Of a DNA stretch of 64,000 nucleotides, positions 7,934 through 17,453 are shown piece after piece. Each line of letters starts with the position of its first letter. Positions within the stretch are counted from its first letter, which is position 1. The position numbers and the translations under genes were made by a program. The stretch covers positions 230,262-294,261 of the forward strand of contig JBFMDH010000001.1 of assembly GCA_040754075.1 (NCBI GenBank). The letters run 5' to 3'. This DNA comes from Acidobacteriota bacterium. GTDB lineage: Bacteria; Acidobacteriota; Blastocatellia; UBA7656. The notes under the pieces were generated by a model, which was given only the letters and a program-made list of their open reading frames with translations, ran no database searches and was not told where the DNA came from.

Positions 7934-8707
7934 TTGAAGCAAGCGAATCATATCAAAGCCATCTCATTCGATTTTTGGAATACCCTGTTTACCGAACAGG
8001 ACGGCGGTTTCAAGCTCTATCAGGATACTCGTCGTCGCCTCCTCACACGCGCTTTACGCGAACTTGGATACGCTGTCACCGAAGCGCAGGTTGCCGAAGC
8101 CACTTTGCGCGAAGCCGAATCCCATCATTTAATCTGGACGCTGGAACATCGCACACTGGTTGCTGCCGACCGGTTGCGACGTGTGTTGAACATACTCGAC
8201 GTGACGCTTCCCGATGAGGTGTTTAACGAAGTGGTTATCGCCTACGAAGAAGGTATACTTGAACGCCCGCCGACGTTGATTGACGGCGCGTTTGAAGTGG
8301 TTGAACATCTCGCCCGACATTACCGGCTCGGCATCATATCCGACATCGGCTTTTCGCCGGGACGCATACTTCGCGAAGTGATGCGACAGGCAGGCGTTTT
8401 AGAATTCTTTGAATCACTGGTATTTTCCGATGAAGCGGGACGGTCGAAACCGCATCCTGAGGTCTTCACGCAAACCCATCGTCAGCTTGCTGCTGAACCC
8501 GCAGCCTGTGTGCATATCGGCGACCTCGAACACACGGACATTGTCGGCGCCAATCGCGCGGGCTTTTATTCGATTCGCTTTGTCGGAGTGACGCCGATGC
8601 TTGATGGCGAAAGAAGCGATGCCCATTTTGTGACGACCAGTTTGCGTGATGTGCCGCGTTGCATTGCAGAGATAGAAAATCGTTTGGAAAGGGAACTGAC
8701 GAAATGA
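7934..8707 (+). CDS. HAD-superfamily hydrolase with atypical motif I
   Basis: 257 codons from TTG 7934, chosen because AAGGA precedes it and the family begins with 'IKAISFDFWNTLF'. Motif I is D-F-W-N-T: the nucleophile Asp is present but the usual second Asp (acid/base) is Trp. Motif II is within 'LGIISDIGFS', motif III is the Lys in 'AGRSKPHPEVF', and motif IV is 'HIGDLEHTDIVGANRAG'. The other motifs suggest phosphatase or dehalogenase-like chemistry on a small molecule; the Trp substitution makes the activity uncertain. It overlaps the next gene by ATGA. Confidence 0.8.
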   Translation: MKQANHIKAISFDFWNTLFTEQDGGFKLYQDTRRRLLTRALRELGYAVTEAQVAEATLREAESHHLIWTLEHRTLVAADRLRRVLNILDVTLPDEVFNEVVIAYEEGILERPPTLIDGAFEVVEHLARHYRLGIISDIGFSPGRILREVMRQAGVLEFFESLVFSDEAGRSKPHPEVFTQTHRQLAAEPAACVHIGDLEHTDIVGANRAGFYSIRFVGVTPMLDGERSDAHFVTTSLRDVPRCIAEIENRLERELTK

Positions 8708-8937
8708 AAATTTTGAGTTTACAGGAAGCCGAACGGGCTGCGGATTTTGATATTAAATTGGTGACGGTTCGCGCTTCGCGTTACCGCGTCTTCGGCTCAT
8801 CGGAACGCATCCCGGATGGTGAAATGGTCGTCGTTGATTTACGCGGCTCGGTCAAACCCGAAGATTTCGAGGCGCGCTTTCGCGTGCTTGATAAACACCC
8901 CGCCTTGCCGATTATGTTGGTGCAGAAATTGAGTTGA
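8704..8937 (+). CDS. Small conserved-looking hypothetical protein
   Basis: 77 codons. The ATG overlaps the TGA of the HAD gene (ATGA), so the two are probably translationally coupled. The sequence alternates hydrophobic strands and charged turns ('YRVFGSSERIPDGEMVVVDL', then 'LDKHPALPIMLVQKL'), suggesting a small alpha/beta fold. Family not recognised. Confidence 0.6.
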   Translation: MKILSLQEAERAADFDIKLVTVRASRYRVFGSSERIPDGEMVVVDLRGSVKPEDFEARFRVLDKHPALPIMLVQKLS

Positions 8938-8969
8938 AATTCAGCCATTGCCAGTAAAGACGCCGCGCC

Positions 8970-9027
8970 GGTTGAGCAAGCGGTCTTTGACCGCGTCGTT
9001 GGCAAATCGCAGACCGCTTGCTCAACC
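8970..9027. terminator. 17-bp perfect hairpin between convergent genes
   Basis: Arms 8970-8986 and 9011-9027 (GGTTGAGCAAGCGGTCT and its complement) are perfect, with a 24-base loop. It lies between the convergent small gene ending at 8937 and the AraC gene ending at 9070; there is no strong T-run. Confidence 0.55.
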
Positions 9028-9069
9028 AATTCAAAGTAAAGGCAATCGCAAATCGCTCCAAGCGATAAC

Positions 9070-9999
9070 CTATCTTGATTCAAGTGCATTGCGAAGTCTG
9101 GCAATGTCGCGTAGGGGCGGAGCGCCAAAAAGCTTTTTGTAGTCGCGACTGAAGTACGATGGGTCTTCGTAGCCGACACGGAACCCGGCGCTTGCAGCAT
9201 CGAGGTCTTCGCCAAGCATCAAGCGGCGGGCTTCCTGAAGGCGTAATTGTTTTTGAAATTGTAAAGGACTCATCGCCGTCACCGACTTGAAGTGATGATG
9301 GAACCCCGAAACACTCATGCCGAATTCGCGCGCGATATTTTCAATTTTAAGCGGCTGGTCAAAGTTTTCGCGCAGATGCCCGATGGCTTTGGAAATGCGC
9401 TGAGTGTCGCCTACCGAAGCCACAAGATGGGTGAGCCGCGCGCCCTGTTCGCCTCTTAAAAGTCGATAAACCATCTCGCGAATGATCAGCGGCGCAAGCA
9501 TCTGCATCTCATCCGGGGTGTCGAGAAGTCTGATCAGCCTGAGAACCGCATCCAGCAGATTGGCATCAATCGAACTGACATCCATCGCCTTGACGCTGGC
9601 GTCGCTTTTTTTAGTTTCAATGCCGGATTCCATCATGAGTGAGGCGACTAACGCAGCCTCGAGATTTAATCGAAAACTCAAATAGGGGCGCTCCTCAGAA
9701 GCTTCGACGACCTGACTGACGATTGGCAAATCAACCGTAGAGATTAAGTAATGTCCCGAATCGTAGCGGAATACTTCTTCACCTAAAAGCACCTCCTTGC
9801 TGCCCTGGGCAATGACGCAAAAGGCAGGCTCGAACACGGAATGCAGCATCTCCGTCGGTTGAGATGAACGAGCGAGAAAAAAGCCGGGAAAGACTTCTAA
9901 TACTTTGTCATCGGGAAGCACGCGCGCCATGCGCTCGACCAGTTCTTCCCGGTTGCTTTGCATCCGGTGTTTCTCGCGTTTCGTGTCTCGAAAGTTCAT
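9070..9999 (-). CDS. AraC-family transcriptional regulator
   Basis: 309 codons. The N-terminal half is the AraC_N (PF06719-type) sensor domain, with 'LARSSQPTEMLHSVFEP' and 'GHYLISTVDLPI'. The C-terminal 100 residues carry two helix-turn-helix units: 'IENIAREFGMSVSGFHHHFK' and 'ARRLMLGEDLDAASAGFRVGYEDPSYFSR'-type segments. Such regulators usually sit next to and activate oxidoreductase genes. Here the divergent aldo/keto reductase and the alcohol dehydrogenase are the probable targets. Confidence 0.9.
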   Translation of the reverse strand: MNFRDTKREKHRMQSNREELVERMARVLPDDKVLEVFPGFFLARSSQPTEMLHSVFEPAFCVIAQGSKEVLLGEEVFRYDSGHYLISTVDLPIVSQVVEASEERPYLSFRLNLEAALVASLMMESGIETKKSDASVKAMDVSSIDANLLDAVLRLIRLLDTPDEMQMLAPLIIREMVYRLLRGEQGARLTHLVASVGDTQRISKAIGHLRENFDQPLKIENIAREFGMSVSGFHHHFKSVTAMSPLQFQKQLRLQEARRLMLGEDLDAASAGFRVGYEDPSYFSRDYKKLFGAPPLRDIARLRNALESR

Positions 10000-10079
10000 A
10001 AGCTCATATTAATCGCTTTGTTTCTAATGAGCACGCCGCGCGCAAGAGTTTTGCAGGATTGTACAATTATTCGCGACTA

Positions 10080-11211
<1,132 letters not shown>

Positions 11212-11288
11212 ACGGTTTGGAACCAAACGACAAGCAAAATAGAAATCTTATTACTGTCTTTGAAAAAATGATCATCAAGGAGCAACAA

Positions 11289-12344
11289 ATGGAAGTAAGA
11301 AATATTAAAGCCTTCGGCGCCGAAGCCGCCGATGCGCCATTAAAACAATTGAACATTCAACGCCGAATGGTCACCCCACGAGATGTCGAAATCGAAATCC
11401 TTTATTGCGGCATTTGTCATTCGGATTTGCACTCGGCGAGAAACGAATGGCAAAACACCATTTATCCGATTGTTCCCGGTCACGAGATTGTCGGCAGAGT
11501 AACCCGGGTCGGCAGTCAGGTGACGAAATTCAAAGTCGGCGAGCTTGCCGCAGTCGGCTGCATGATAGATTCGTGCAGGGAGTGTGAATATTGTCAGCAA
11601 GGCTTGGAGCAACTTTGTGAACCGGGCAGTACCTTGACATTCAACTCACCGGACAAATTCTTAGGCGGACAAACCTTCGGCGGCTACTCGGAAAGCATTG
11701 TGGTTGATGAAGACTTTGTGCTGCGAGTGCCGGAGAATTTAGACCTCGCGGCTACGGCTCCGTTACTTTGTGCAGGCATCACCACTTATTCGCCGCTCAA
11801 GCACTGGCAGGGTGGAGCGGGCAAAAAAGCAGGCATTGTCGGTTTAGGCGGACTGGGGCATATGGCGATCAAACTCGCCAAAGCGATGGGCGCTTACGTT
11901 GTGGTTTTCACGACATCACCTTCCAAAACCGAAGCCGCGAAAAAATTGGGAGCGGACGAAGTCGTTTTATCCACTGACGCAGCGCAGATGAATGCCAAGA
12001 CGAAAAGTCTCCATTTTATTCTCGATGCCGTATCTGCCCCGCATGACATTAACGCTTATCTGAACCTGCTGAAGGCTGACGGCAATTTGGTGCTGGTCGG
12101 CGCGCCGATGGAGCCGCTGCCGGTAGCCTCGTTTAATCTCATTTTGGGAAGAAGGAGTTTTTCAGGCTCACCGATTGGCGGCATTGCTGAAACCCAGGAG
12201 ATGCTGGATTTTTGTTCTGAGCATAACATTACTGCGGATATTGAATTGATCGGAGTTCAGCAGGTGAATGAAGCCTATGAGCGTTTGCTGAAAGGCGATG
12301 TGCGGTATCGTTTTGTGATTGATATGGCTTCGCTGAAAAAATAA
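11289..12344 (+). CDS. Zinc-dependent alcohol dehydrogenase (cinnamyl-type, AdhC/YahK-like)
   Basis: 351 codons from ATG 11289, chosen for the AAGGAG six bases upstream. Catalytic zinc ligands are in 'CGICHSDLHSARNEW' and 'PGHEIVGRV'. The four-Cys structural zinc site is 'CRECEYCQQGLEQLCEPG'. The Rossmann motif is 'GIVGLGGLGHMAIKLAKAMG'. This subgroup reduces a broad range of aldehydes with NADPH. Its end at 12344 overlaps the open frame of a molybdopterin-subunit 3' remnant. Confidence 0.9.
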   Translation: MEVRNIKAFGAEAADAPLKQLNIQRRMVTPRDVEIEILYCGICHSDLHSARNEWQNTIYPIVPGHEIVGRVTRVGSQVTKFKVGELAAVGCMIDSCRECEYCQQGLEQLCEPGSTLTFNSPDKFLGGQTFGGYSESIVVDEDFVLRVPENLDLAATAPLLCAGITTYSPLKHWQGGAGKKAGIVGLGGLGHMAIKLAKAMGAYVVVFTTSPSKTEAAKKLGADEVVLSTDAAQMNAKTKSLHFILDAVSAPHDINAYLNLLKADGNLVLVGAPMEPLPVASFNLILGRRSFSGSPIGGIAETQEMLDFCSEHNITADIELIGVQQVNEAYERLLKGDVRYRFVIDMASLKK

Positions 12345-12474
12345 TCCGTCGGCAGGATTCGGCAATTCCGTACAGTCGCCGATTCTGCCTGAGATTGCCA
12401 ATGCGATTTTCACGGCAACGGGCGAACGCCTTCGCGCGCTGCCGATGACGAAGCAGGGTTTCAGCTTCGCGTGA
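12343..12474 (+). pseudogene. 3' remnant of a molybdopterin-binding oxidoreductase subunit, copy 1
   Basis: In frame from 12343 the translation ends with 'IANAIFTATGERLRALP' and then 'MTKQGFSFA', followed by TGA. This is the typical C-terminus of xanthine-dehydrogenase-family molybdopterin subunits (YagR-like, '..IANAIFAATGKRIRSLP'). About 43 codons remain; the rest of the gene is absent. The core (12394-12474) recurs at 15824-15904 and 18845-18922. Confidence 0.8.
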
Positions 12475-12516
12475 AAGTATTGTGAAGTAGAGCCGCTTAC
12501 CATTTTATAAGTGTTC

Positions 12517-12567
12517 AAAAAAATTCAGCGCGGGCGTATGAGAATACGCCCGCGCTGAATTTTTTTG
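12517..12567. terminator. Strong bidirectional terminator
   Basis: The stem is AATTCAGCGCGGGCGTAT paired with its perfect complement around a GAGA loop, flanked by seven A on the left and seven T on the right. It therefore fits intrinsic termination in both directions. It closes the aldo/keto reductase operon and isolates the PadR-ADOP module. Confidence 0.9.
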
Positions 12568-12682
12568 TGCAAGGCAATGCCGCCGAGTTGTGGCACCCTG
12601 AAAGGGCAATGACATTAAGCCAGCCAATTGCCGCGTCGCTGATGAGCGCACGAACGGTTCCGTTGCGGCGCAAGCCCAACGG

Positions 12683-12699
12683 CTGTAGACAAACTACAG
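12683..12699. promoter_or_regulatory. Putative PadR operator
   Basis: Perfect palindrome CTGTAG-ACAAA-CTACAG, 56 bases before the padR start codon. PadR regulators bind short inverted repeats of this kind and repress their own operon. A second GTAG occurs at 12709-12712. The assignment is by position and symmetry. Confidence 0.6.
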
Positions 12700-12754
12700 G
12701 TTATAGGTGTAGAGTGGGTACATCCTACGATATTTTCAGGAAAGGAACACCGCG

Positions 12755-13117
12755 ATGAAACCTCACAAGAAACGAAGCTACGAAAACCGCATCGAGCTGC
12801 TGCAGGGGACGCTTGACCTGCTGATTCTGCAAACCTTGCAATGGGGGCCGCGCCACGGCTACGGCATCAGCCAGGCAATTCGCGCCGGTTCGGGCGAAGT
12901 GCTGCAAGTGGACACCGGCTCGCTTTACCCGGCGTTGCACCGGCTGGAACGCAAGAAATGGATCAAGTCCGAATGGACGGTGTCGGAAAACAACCAGAAG
13001 GTCAAAAGCTATCAACTGACGGCAACTGGCAAGAAACAACTCACCGCCGAACGCTCCAACTGGGAGCGGCTGACCGCAGCAATGGCGGGCATCTTGAATC
13101 CATCAGAAGGGGCGTGA
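12755..13117 (+). CDS. PadR-family transcriptional regulator
   Basis: 120 codons. Winged helix of the PadR type: 'LLQGTLDLLILQTLQWGPRH', 'GYGISQAIRAGSG', and the wing 'VDTGSLYPALHRLERKKWIK' followed by 'YQLTATGKKQLTAE'. Length is normal for the short PadR subgroup found before ADOP permeases. GGAAAGGAA lies before the ATG. The stop is three bases before the permease gene, so the two form an operon that this regulator probably represses. Confidence 0.95.
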   Translation: MKPHKKRSYENRIELLQGTLDLLILQTLQWGPRHGYGISQAIRAGSGEVLQVDTGSLYPALHRLERKKWIKSEWTVSENNQKVKSYQLTATGKKQLTAERSNWERLTAAMAGILNPSEGA

Positions 13118-13120
13118 AGT

Positions 13121-15772
13121 ATGCAATTCTGGCGACAACGCAAAGACGAGGAACTCAACATGGAAATCCGCCATCATCTCGATGAAGCGATCCGCGACCG
13201 CATCGCGCGCGGCGAAGCGCCTGACGAAGCCCGCGCCAATGCCTTGCGCGAATTCGGCAATGTCGGTTTGGTCAAAGAAGTCACACGCGCAATGTGGGGC
13301 TGGGCTTGGCTCGAACAGTTGGGACAAGACTTGCGGTATGGTCTGCGAATGCTGTTCAAACAGAAAGGCTTCACGCTGGTGGCTGTGCTCAGCCTCGCGC
13401 TGGGCATCGGGGTAAACACGGGCGTATTCAGCCTGATGGATGCGGTCTTGCTGCGAATGCTGCCGGTCGCAGAGCCGGAGCAACTCTATTTTGTCAACAA
13501 TGTAGGCGCGCGTGGCGGCGGCGGCGCGCCACCGTATCCGTGCTTTGAGCGATTCCGCGACCAGAGTCAATCTTTTACCGGGCTGGCGGCTTTCACCCGG
13601 CGTGATCTGCGTATCAGGATTGATAGCCAACGCGAAGAGATTCAGGGGCAGTTTGTCTCAGGGAATTACTTTGCGGTGCTTGGCGTCAGCCCGGCGCTGG
13701 GGCGCGCGCTCAGCCCCGCAGATGATGCAGTGCCGGGAAAAGGCGGGCCGGATGGCTACGTTGCGGTCATCAGTTACAACTACTGGACACGTCGCTTCGG
13801 TCGCGACCCGGAGGTCATCGGCAAAGTGGTAGAAATTGGCAACGATCCCGTAACGATCATCGGGGTGTCGCCGCCCGAATTCTATGGCTTGTTTGCCGGC
13901 GCTGAAATGGACATTTCGTTGCCGCTGATGTTTGAAGGGCAGCGCCTGCTGGCTTCCAAAAATACCTGGTGGTTCAACGCCGTCGGCAGGCTCAAACCTG
14001 ATGCTTCCGTCGCCCAGGCGCAGGCGGAGTTGGAGGCGATTTTTCAGCCCTTCATGACAGAAACCACGGTCTCAGCCGAAATGCGGCGCGACGCCTTCGC
14101 GCGCATCGAACTTACTCCCGCAGGCAGAGGGCTGGACACCGTGCGGCGGCAGTTTTCCCGCCCACTGCAAACCCTGATGGTGATGGTCGCGCTCGTGCTG
14201 GCTGTAGCCTGCGCGAATGTGGCGAACCTGTTGCTGGCGCGCGCTACGGCGCGTCGTAAAGAATTCGGCGTGCGGCTGGCATTGGGCGCGAGTCGAGGGC
14301 GAGTGGTGCGCCAGTTGTTGACCGAAAGCCTGTTGCTGGTTTGCTGCGGCGGGTTGCTGGGGCTGTGGTTCGCGCACTGGAGCGGCGACTTTCTGAAGAG
14401 TTTCTTTGCTAGTGGCAGTGACCGCCTGTTCATTGATGTGACGCTCAATTACCGCGTCTTGCTCTTCACCACGGGCGTCGCTTTACTGACCGGATTGCTC
14501 TTCGGACTTGCCCCTGCCTGGCAGGCGACACATCTTGACCCCGCGCCCGCGCTCAAGGAGAACACCAGTATGAATACGCGGCGGCGTTCGCGCTTTGGCA
14601 ATTTGCTGGTGGTTACGCAAGTCGCGCTGGCATTGCCCCTGCTGGTCGGAGCGGGATTGTTCCTGCAAACCATGCGCAATCTCAAGCACCTGGATGCGGG
14701 TTTCCGCAGCGACGGCGTGGTGACGATGCGCGTGAACCCTTCGGCGGCGCTTTATCGGGACGAGCGATTGTCTGATTTGTGGCAAGACATTTTGGCGCGC
14801 GTCACCAGGCTGCCGGGCGTGCGGGCTGCGAGTTTGTCAACCATCACGCCACTGGGCGGGGTTGATGCGGTCAAATCGGTTGAGGTCGCGGGTTTTACTC
14901 CCGCCACACCGCAGGAACAGGAAGTTCGGCTCAATCAAGTCTCACAGGGCTTTTTCCAAACCTTCGGCATCAGCCTGTTGCAAGGGCGTAGCTTCAACGA
15001 AGGCGATAACGAGGCTGCGCCGCAAGTCGCGTTGCTCAACGAAACCGCAGCACGCTTCTATTTCGGCGACCGCAATCCAATCGGCGCGCACCTCAGCTTC
15101 AATCGGGGCGCGAAAGCTGCGCCTGCGGTTTATCAGGTGGTGGGCGTGGTCAGAGACTCGCGCTATAACAACCTGCGCGAACCGGACACGCGGGCGGTTT
15201 ACCTGCCGATGCGGCAAGCGATTGATCAATTGGGACGATTGATGCTCGCGGTGCGCGGCGAAGGGCGCGCGCTTGACTTGACGACTGCCGTCCGCAATGA
15301 AGTGCGCGCGGCGGGCAATGACATTCTGCTTACCCATCTCGCTACGCTTGACGAACAGGTTAACCAATCGCTGTTGCAGGAACGCCTGCTCTCGACGCTC
15401 GCGCTGTTTTTCGGGGGGCTGGCGCTGCTGCTGGCATGCATCGGGGTGTACGGCGTGCTGAAGCTCGACGTAGCGCGGCGCACACACGAGATTGGTATTC
15501 GGATGGCGCTCGGCGCGAGCGCGGGACGAGTCAGGCGATTGGTTTTGCGTGAAATGCTTGGTTGGGTCGCGCTCGGTGTGGCGATTGGATTAGGCGCTGC
15601 GCTGCTTGCCACACAGTGGGCGGAAAGTTTGCTGTTCGGACTGAAACCGAACGATCCGCTGACGATTGGCTTAGCGGTGGCGTTACTGTTAGCAGTCGCG
15701 GCGGTCGCCGGGTATTTGCCTGCGCGCCGCGCCGCCAAAGTTGACCCGCTTGTGGCGCTGCGGTGCGAGTAA
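13121..15772 (+). CDS. ADOP-type (acidobacterial duplicated orphan permease) MacB/FtsX protein
   Basis: 883 codons. The N-terminal cytoplasmic prefix has 'MEIRHHLDEAIRDRIARGE' and 'ANALREFGN', characteristic of ADOP permeases. Then come a MacB-like periplasmic core, the first FtsX domain near residues 345-470 ('VACANVANLLLARATAR', 'GVRLALGASRGRVVRQLL'), a second periplasmic domain, and the last FtsX domain ('RRTHEIGIRMALGASAGRVR', 'RRAAKVDPLVALR'). These permeases lack an adjacent ATPase gene; substrates are unknown, with peptide or lipid export suggested. It is complete, and a molybdopterin remnant copy follows. Confidence 0.92.
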   Translation: MQFWRQRKDEELNMEIRHHLDEAIRDRIARGEAPDEARANALREFGNVGLVKEVTRAMWGWAWLEQLGQDLRYGLRMLFKQKGFTLVAVLSLALGIGVNTGVFSLMDAVLLRMLPVAEPEQLYFVNNVGARGGGGAPPYPCFERFRDQSQSFTGLAAFTRRDLRIRIDSQREEIQGQFVSGNYFAVLGVSPALGRALSPADDAVPGKGGPDGYVAVISYNYWTRRFGRDPEVIGKVVEIGNDPVTIIGVSPPEFYGLFAGAEMDISLPLMFEGQRLLASKNTWWFNAVGRLKPDASVAQAQAELEAIFQPFMTETTVSAEMRRDAFARIELTPAGRGLDTVRRQFSRPLQTLMVMVALVLAVACANVANLLLARATARRKEFGVRLALGASRGRVVRQLLTESLLLVCCGGLLGLWFAHWSGDFLKSFFASGSDRLFIDVTLNYRVLLFTTGVALLTGLLFGLAPAWQATHLDPAPALKENTSMNTRRRSRFGNLLVVTQVALALPLLVGAGLFLQTMRNLKHLDAGFRSDGVVTMRVNPSAALYRDERLSDLWQDILARVTRLPGVRAASLSTITPLGGVDAVKSVEVAGFTPATPQEQEVRLNQVSQGFFQTFGISLLQGRSFNEGDNEAAPQVALLNETAARFYFGDRNPIGAHLSFNRGAKAAPAVYQVVGVVRDSRYNNLREPDTRAVYLPMRQAIDQLGRLMLAVRGEGRALDLTTAVRNEVRAAGNDILLTHLATLDEQVNQSLLQERLLSTLALFFGGLALLLACIGVYGVLKLDVARRTHEIGIRMALGASAGRVRRLVLREMLGWVALGVAIGLGAALLATQWAESLLFGLKPNDPLTIGLAVALLLAVAAVAGYLPARRAAKVDPLVALRCE

Positions 15773-15823
15773 GCCCGGAATGGAACAGACGCGCGCCGCA
15801 GCGAGAGACCGTTTTTATCTGCG

Positions 15824-15904
15824 ATTGCCAATGCGGTGTTTTCATTCACAGGCGAACGCCTTCGCGCGCTGCCGATGACAAAACAGGATTTCAGTTTTGC
15901 GTAA
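15824..15904 (+). pseudogene. 3' remnant of a molybdopterin-binding oxidoreductase subunit, copy 2
   Basis: 26 codons and TAA. The translation 'IANAVFSFTGERLRALP' then 'MTKQDFSFA' matches copies 1 and 3 in length and ending. It begins about 50 bases after the ADOP stop codon and is followed at once by a hairpin. Confidence 0.75.
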
Positions 15905-15910
15905 ACCGAG

Positions 15911-15957
15911 AGGCAAACTGAGAAGCGTGGGCATCCCTCACGCTTCTCAGTTTGCCT
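15911..15957. terminator. 19-bp perfect hairpin
   Basis: Arms 15911-15929 and 15939-15957 (AGGCAAACTGAGAAGCGTG and complement) with a 9-base loop. It lies after the ADOP operon and the remnant copy, before the MarR promoter. No T-run, so it may be a factor-dependent terminator or a plain repeat. Confidence 0.55.
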
Positions 15958-16100
15958 ACCTTAACTTTTCCCCAGCAGGGAGCGATGTGCTGAAAGGAAT
16001 TCTGCTACAGTCACCAGCGCGCCCAGTCAAATCTTCAACGACAGAAGGGCACGGAGGTTTAGGCGAAGGCGTGAAATACCAGCATCAGTCAAGCAGTTGC

Positions 16101-16134
16101 TTGACAAAGTAAGTTCAGTAGTGTATACACACAC
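16101..16134 (+). promoter_or_regulatory. Promoter with overlapping MarR operator
   Basis: TTGACA at 16101-16106, a 17-base spacer and TATACA at 16124-16129 make a good sigma-70-type promoter. The perfect palindrome GTGTATACAC (16121-16130) covers the -10 element. A near copy, GTGTATATGCACAC, lies at 16628-16641, before the next gene. Expected start of transcription is close to the ATG at 16139, so the message would be almost leaderless. Confidence 0.7.
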
Positions 16135-16138
16135 TAAG

Positions 16139-16579
16139 ATGTCTAAAGAACTAGATATGTCAGCAATGGAGAATTGCGTGTGCTTCAACCTGCGTTGGGT
16201 GACGCGGGCAGTGACGCAGTTTTTTGACGCGGAAATGCGGCGGCATGGCATCCGCCCCACGCAGGGGTCAATTTTGCTTGCCTTGAATTCAAAAGAAAGT
16301 TGGACGATGGCGGAATTAAGCGATTGGCTTGGGTTGGAGCGCACGTCACTCGTGCGTAATCTCCGACCCTTGCAGCGGGATGGTTTCGTCAAAGCCGTCG
16401 GCGGCGGGCGCGGTAGCCGTGTGGAACTGTCAATTACCGCCAAAGGGCGAAAGAAAATTGAGGAAGCCATGCCAGCCTGGCGATCCGCCCAAAGCGCCGT
16501 GGTCAAAACACTCGGTGAAAAACGTTGGTCTGCCATACTCTCTGATCTCGAAACTGCGGCGCTGTCCCTGAACCAATAA
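16139..16579 (+). CDS. MarR-family transcriptional regulator
   Basis: 146 codons from ATG 16139; ATGs at 16157 and 16166 are possible starts. The family core is clear: 'VTQFFDAEMRRHGIRPTQGS', the recognition region 'WTMAELSDWLGLERTSLVRN', and the wing 'AVGGGRGSRVELSITAKGRK'. MarR proteins are small dimeric repressors that leave DNA when they bind small phenolic or other ligands or are oxidised. The matching palindromes at its own promoter and at the start of the SDR gene indicate autoregulation and control of the downstream pair. Confidence 0.9.
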   Translation: MSKELDMSAMENCVCFNLRWVTRAVTQFFDAEMRRHGIRPTQGSILLALNSKESWTMAELSDWLGLERTSLVRNLRPLQRDGFVKAVGGGRGSRVELSITAKGRKKIEEAMPAWRSAQSAVVKTLGEKRWSAILSDLETAALSLNQ

Positions 16580-16627
16580 ACCAATAACCCTGAATGCCAC
16601 TAAAGGTGGCAAATTGAGAATTAAATT

Positions 16628-16641
16628 GTGTATATGCACAC
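16628..16641 (+). promoter_or_regulatory. Second MarR operator, covering the SDR start codon
   Basis: GTGTATATGCACAC is a near palindrome almost identical to the site at the marR promoter. The start ATG of the SDR gene (16634) lies inside it, so repressor bound here would block that gene directly. Confidence 0.6.
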
Positions 16642-17449
16642 TTCACTAGCAAACAAAACCACATTCGTCACCGGAGTTTCCTCCGGCATCGGGCGGGAAA
16701 TCGCCCAGTTACTGGCGGCGCGCGGCGCGCGCGTGTTCGGCACGGTGCGCAATCCGCAGTCGGTCAGTTCGATTCGCGGCGTAGAACTTGTCCGCATGGA
16801 GGTCACGGACGACGCCGGCGTGAACGCCGCGGTGCAGAGCGTTGCGCAAAAAGCCGGCCCGATTCAGCTTCTGGTCAATAACGCCGGTTACTCATTTATG
16901 GGCGCGCTGGAAGAAACCAGCATCGAAGAGGCCAGGCAGCAGTTTGAAACCAATCTCTTTGGCGTGTTGCGCGTGACGAACGCCGTCCTGCCGGGAATGC
17001 GACAACAGGGCTATGGGCGAATCGTCAACATCAGTTCTGTGGTAGGTTTTCTCCCCGCGCCGTATTGGGGAATTTACGCCGCGAGCAAACACGCTGTGGA
17101 AGGATATACCGAGACGCTGGATCACGAAATCAGGAGGTTCGGCGTGCGCGCGGTGTTGGTTGAACCGGCATACACGAAGACCAATCTCAGCGGAAACACC
17201 AAGTCTGCAAAAATCAATCTCGAAGCTTACGCGGAAGAACGAAAGCGTATGACCGAGATGGCGCTGCAAAGCATCGAACGCGGAGACGATCCTCGCCTGG
17301 TGGCGGACGCGGTTTGGACTGCCTTGACCGCGAAGTCGCCCCGGCTGCGTTATCCGGTCGGCAAGGGTATCGCCTTGAGCCGAATGCGCCGCTTTGTTCC
17401 CGCTGGCATGTTCGACAAAAGTTTCCGCAAGCAATTTCAACTGGACTGA
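16634..17449 (+). CDS. Short-chain dehydrogenase/reductase
   Basis: 271 codons from ATG 16634. Classical SDR features: cofactor motif 'VTGVSSGIGREIAQLLAARG', 'LVNNAGYSFMGALEE', the catalytic Ser in 'IVNISSVVGFLPAP', and Y-x3-K in 'YAASKHAVEG'. The Arg after the first strand ('FGTVRNPQ') suggests NADP(H). The substrate is unknown. It lies between marR and the ferredoxin/SCP2 gene, only four bases from the latter, so the three genes probably respond to one signal. Confidence 0.92.
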   Translation: MHTSLANKTTFVTGVSSGIGREIAQLLAARGARVFGTVRNPQSVSSIRGVELVRMEVTDDAGVNAAVQSVAQKAGPIQLLVNNAGYSFMGALEETSIEEARQQFETNLFGVLRVTNAVLPGMRQQGYGRIVNISSVVGFLPAPYWGIYAASKHAVEGYTETLDHEIRRFGVRAVLVEPAYTKTNLSGNTKSAKINLEAYAEERKRMTEMALQSIERGDDPRLVADAVWTALTAKSPRLRYPVGKGIALSRMRRFVPAGMFDKSFRKQFQLD

Positions 17450-17453
17450 TTTT

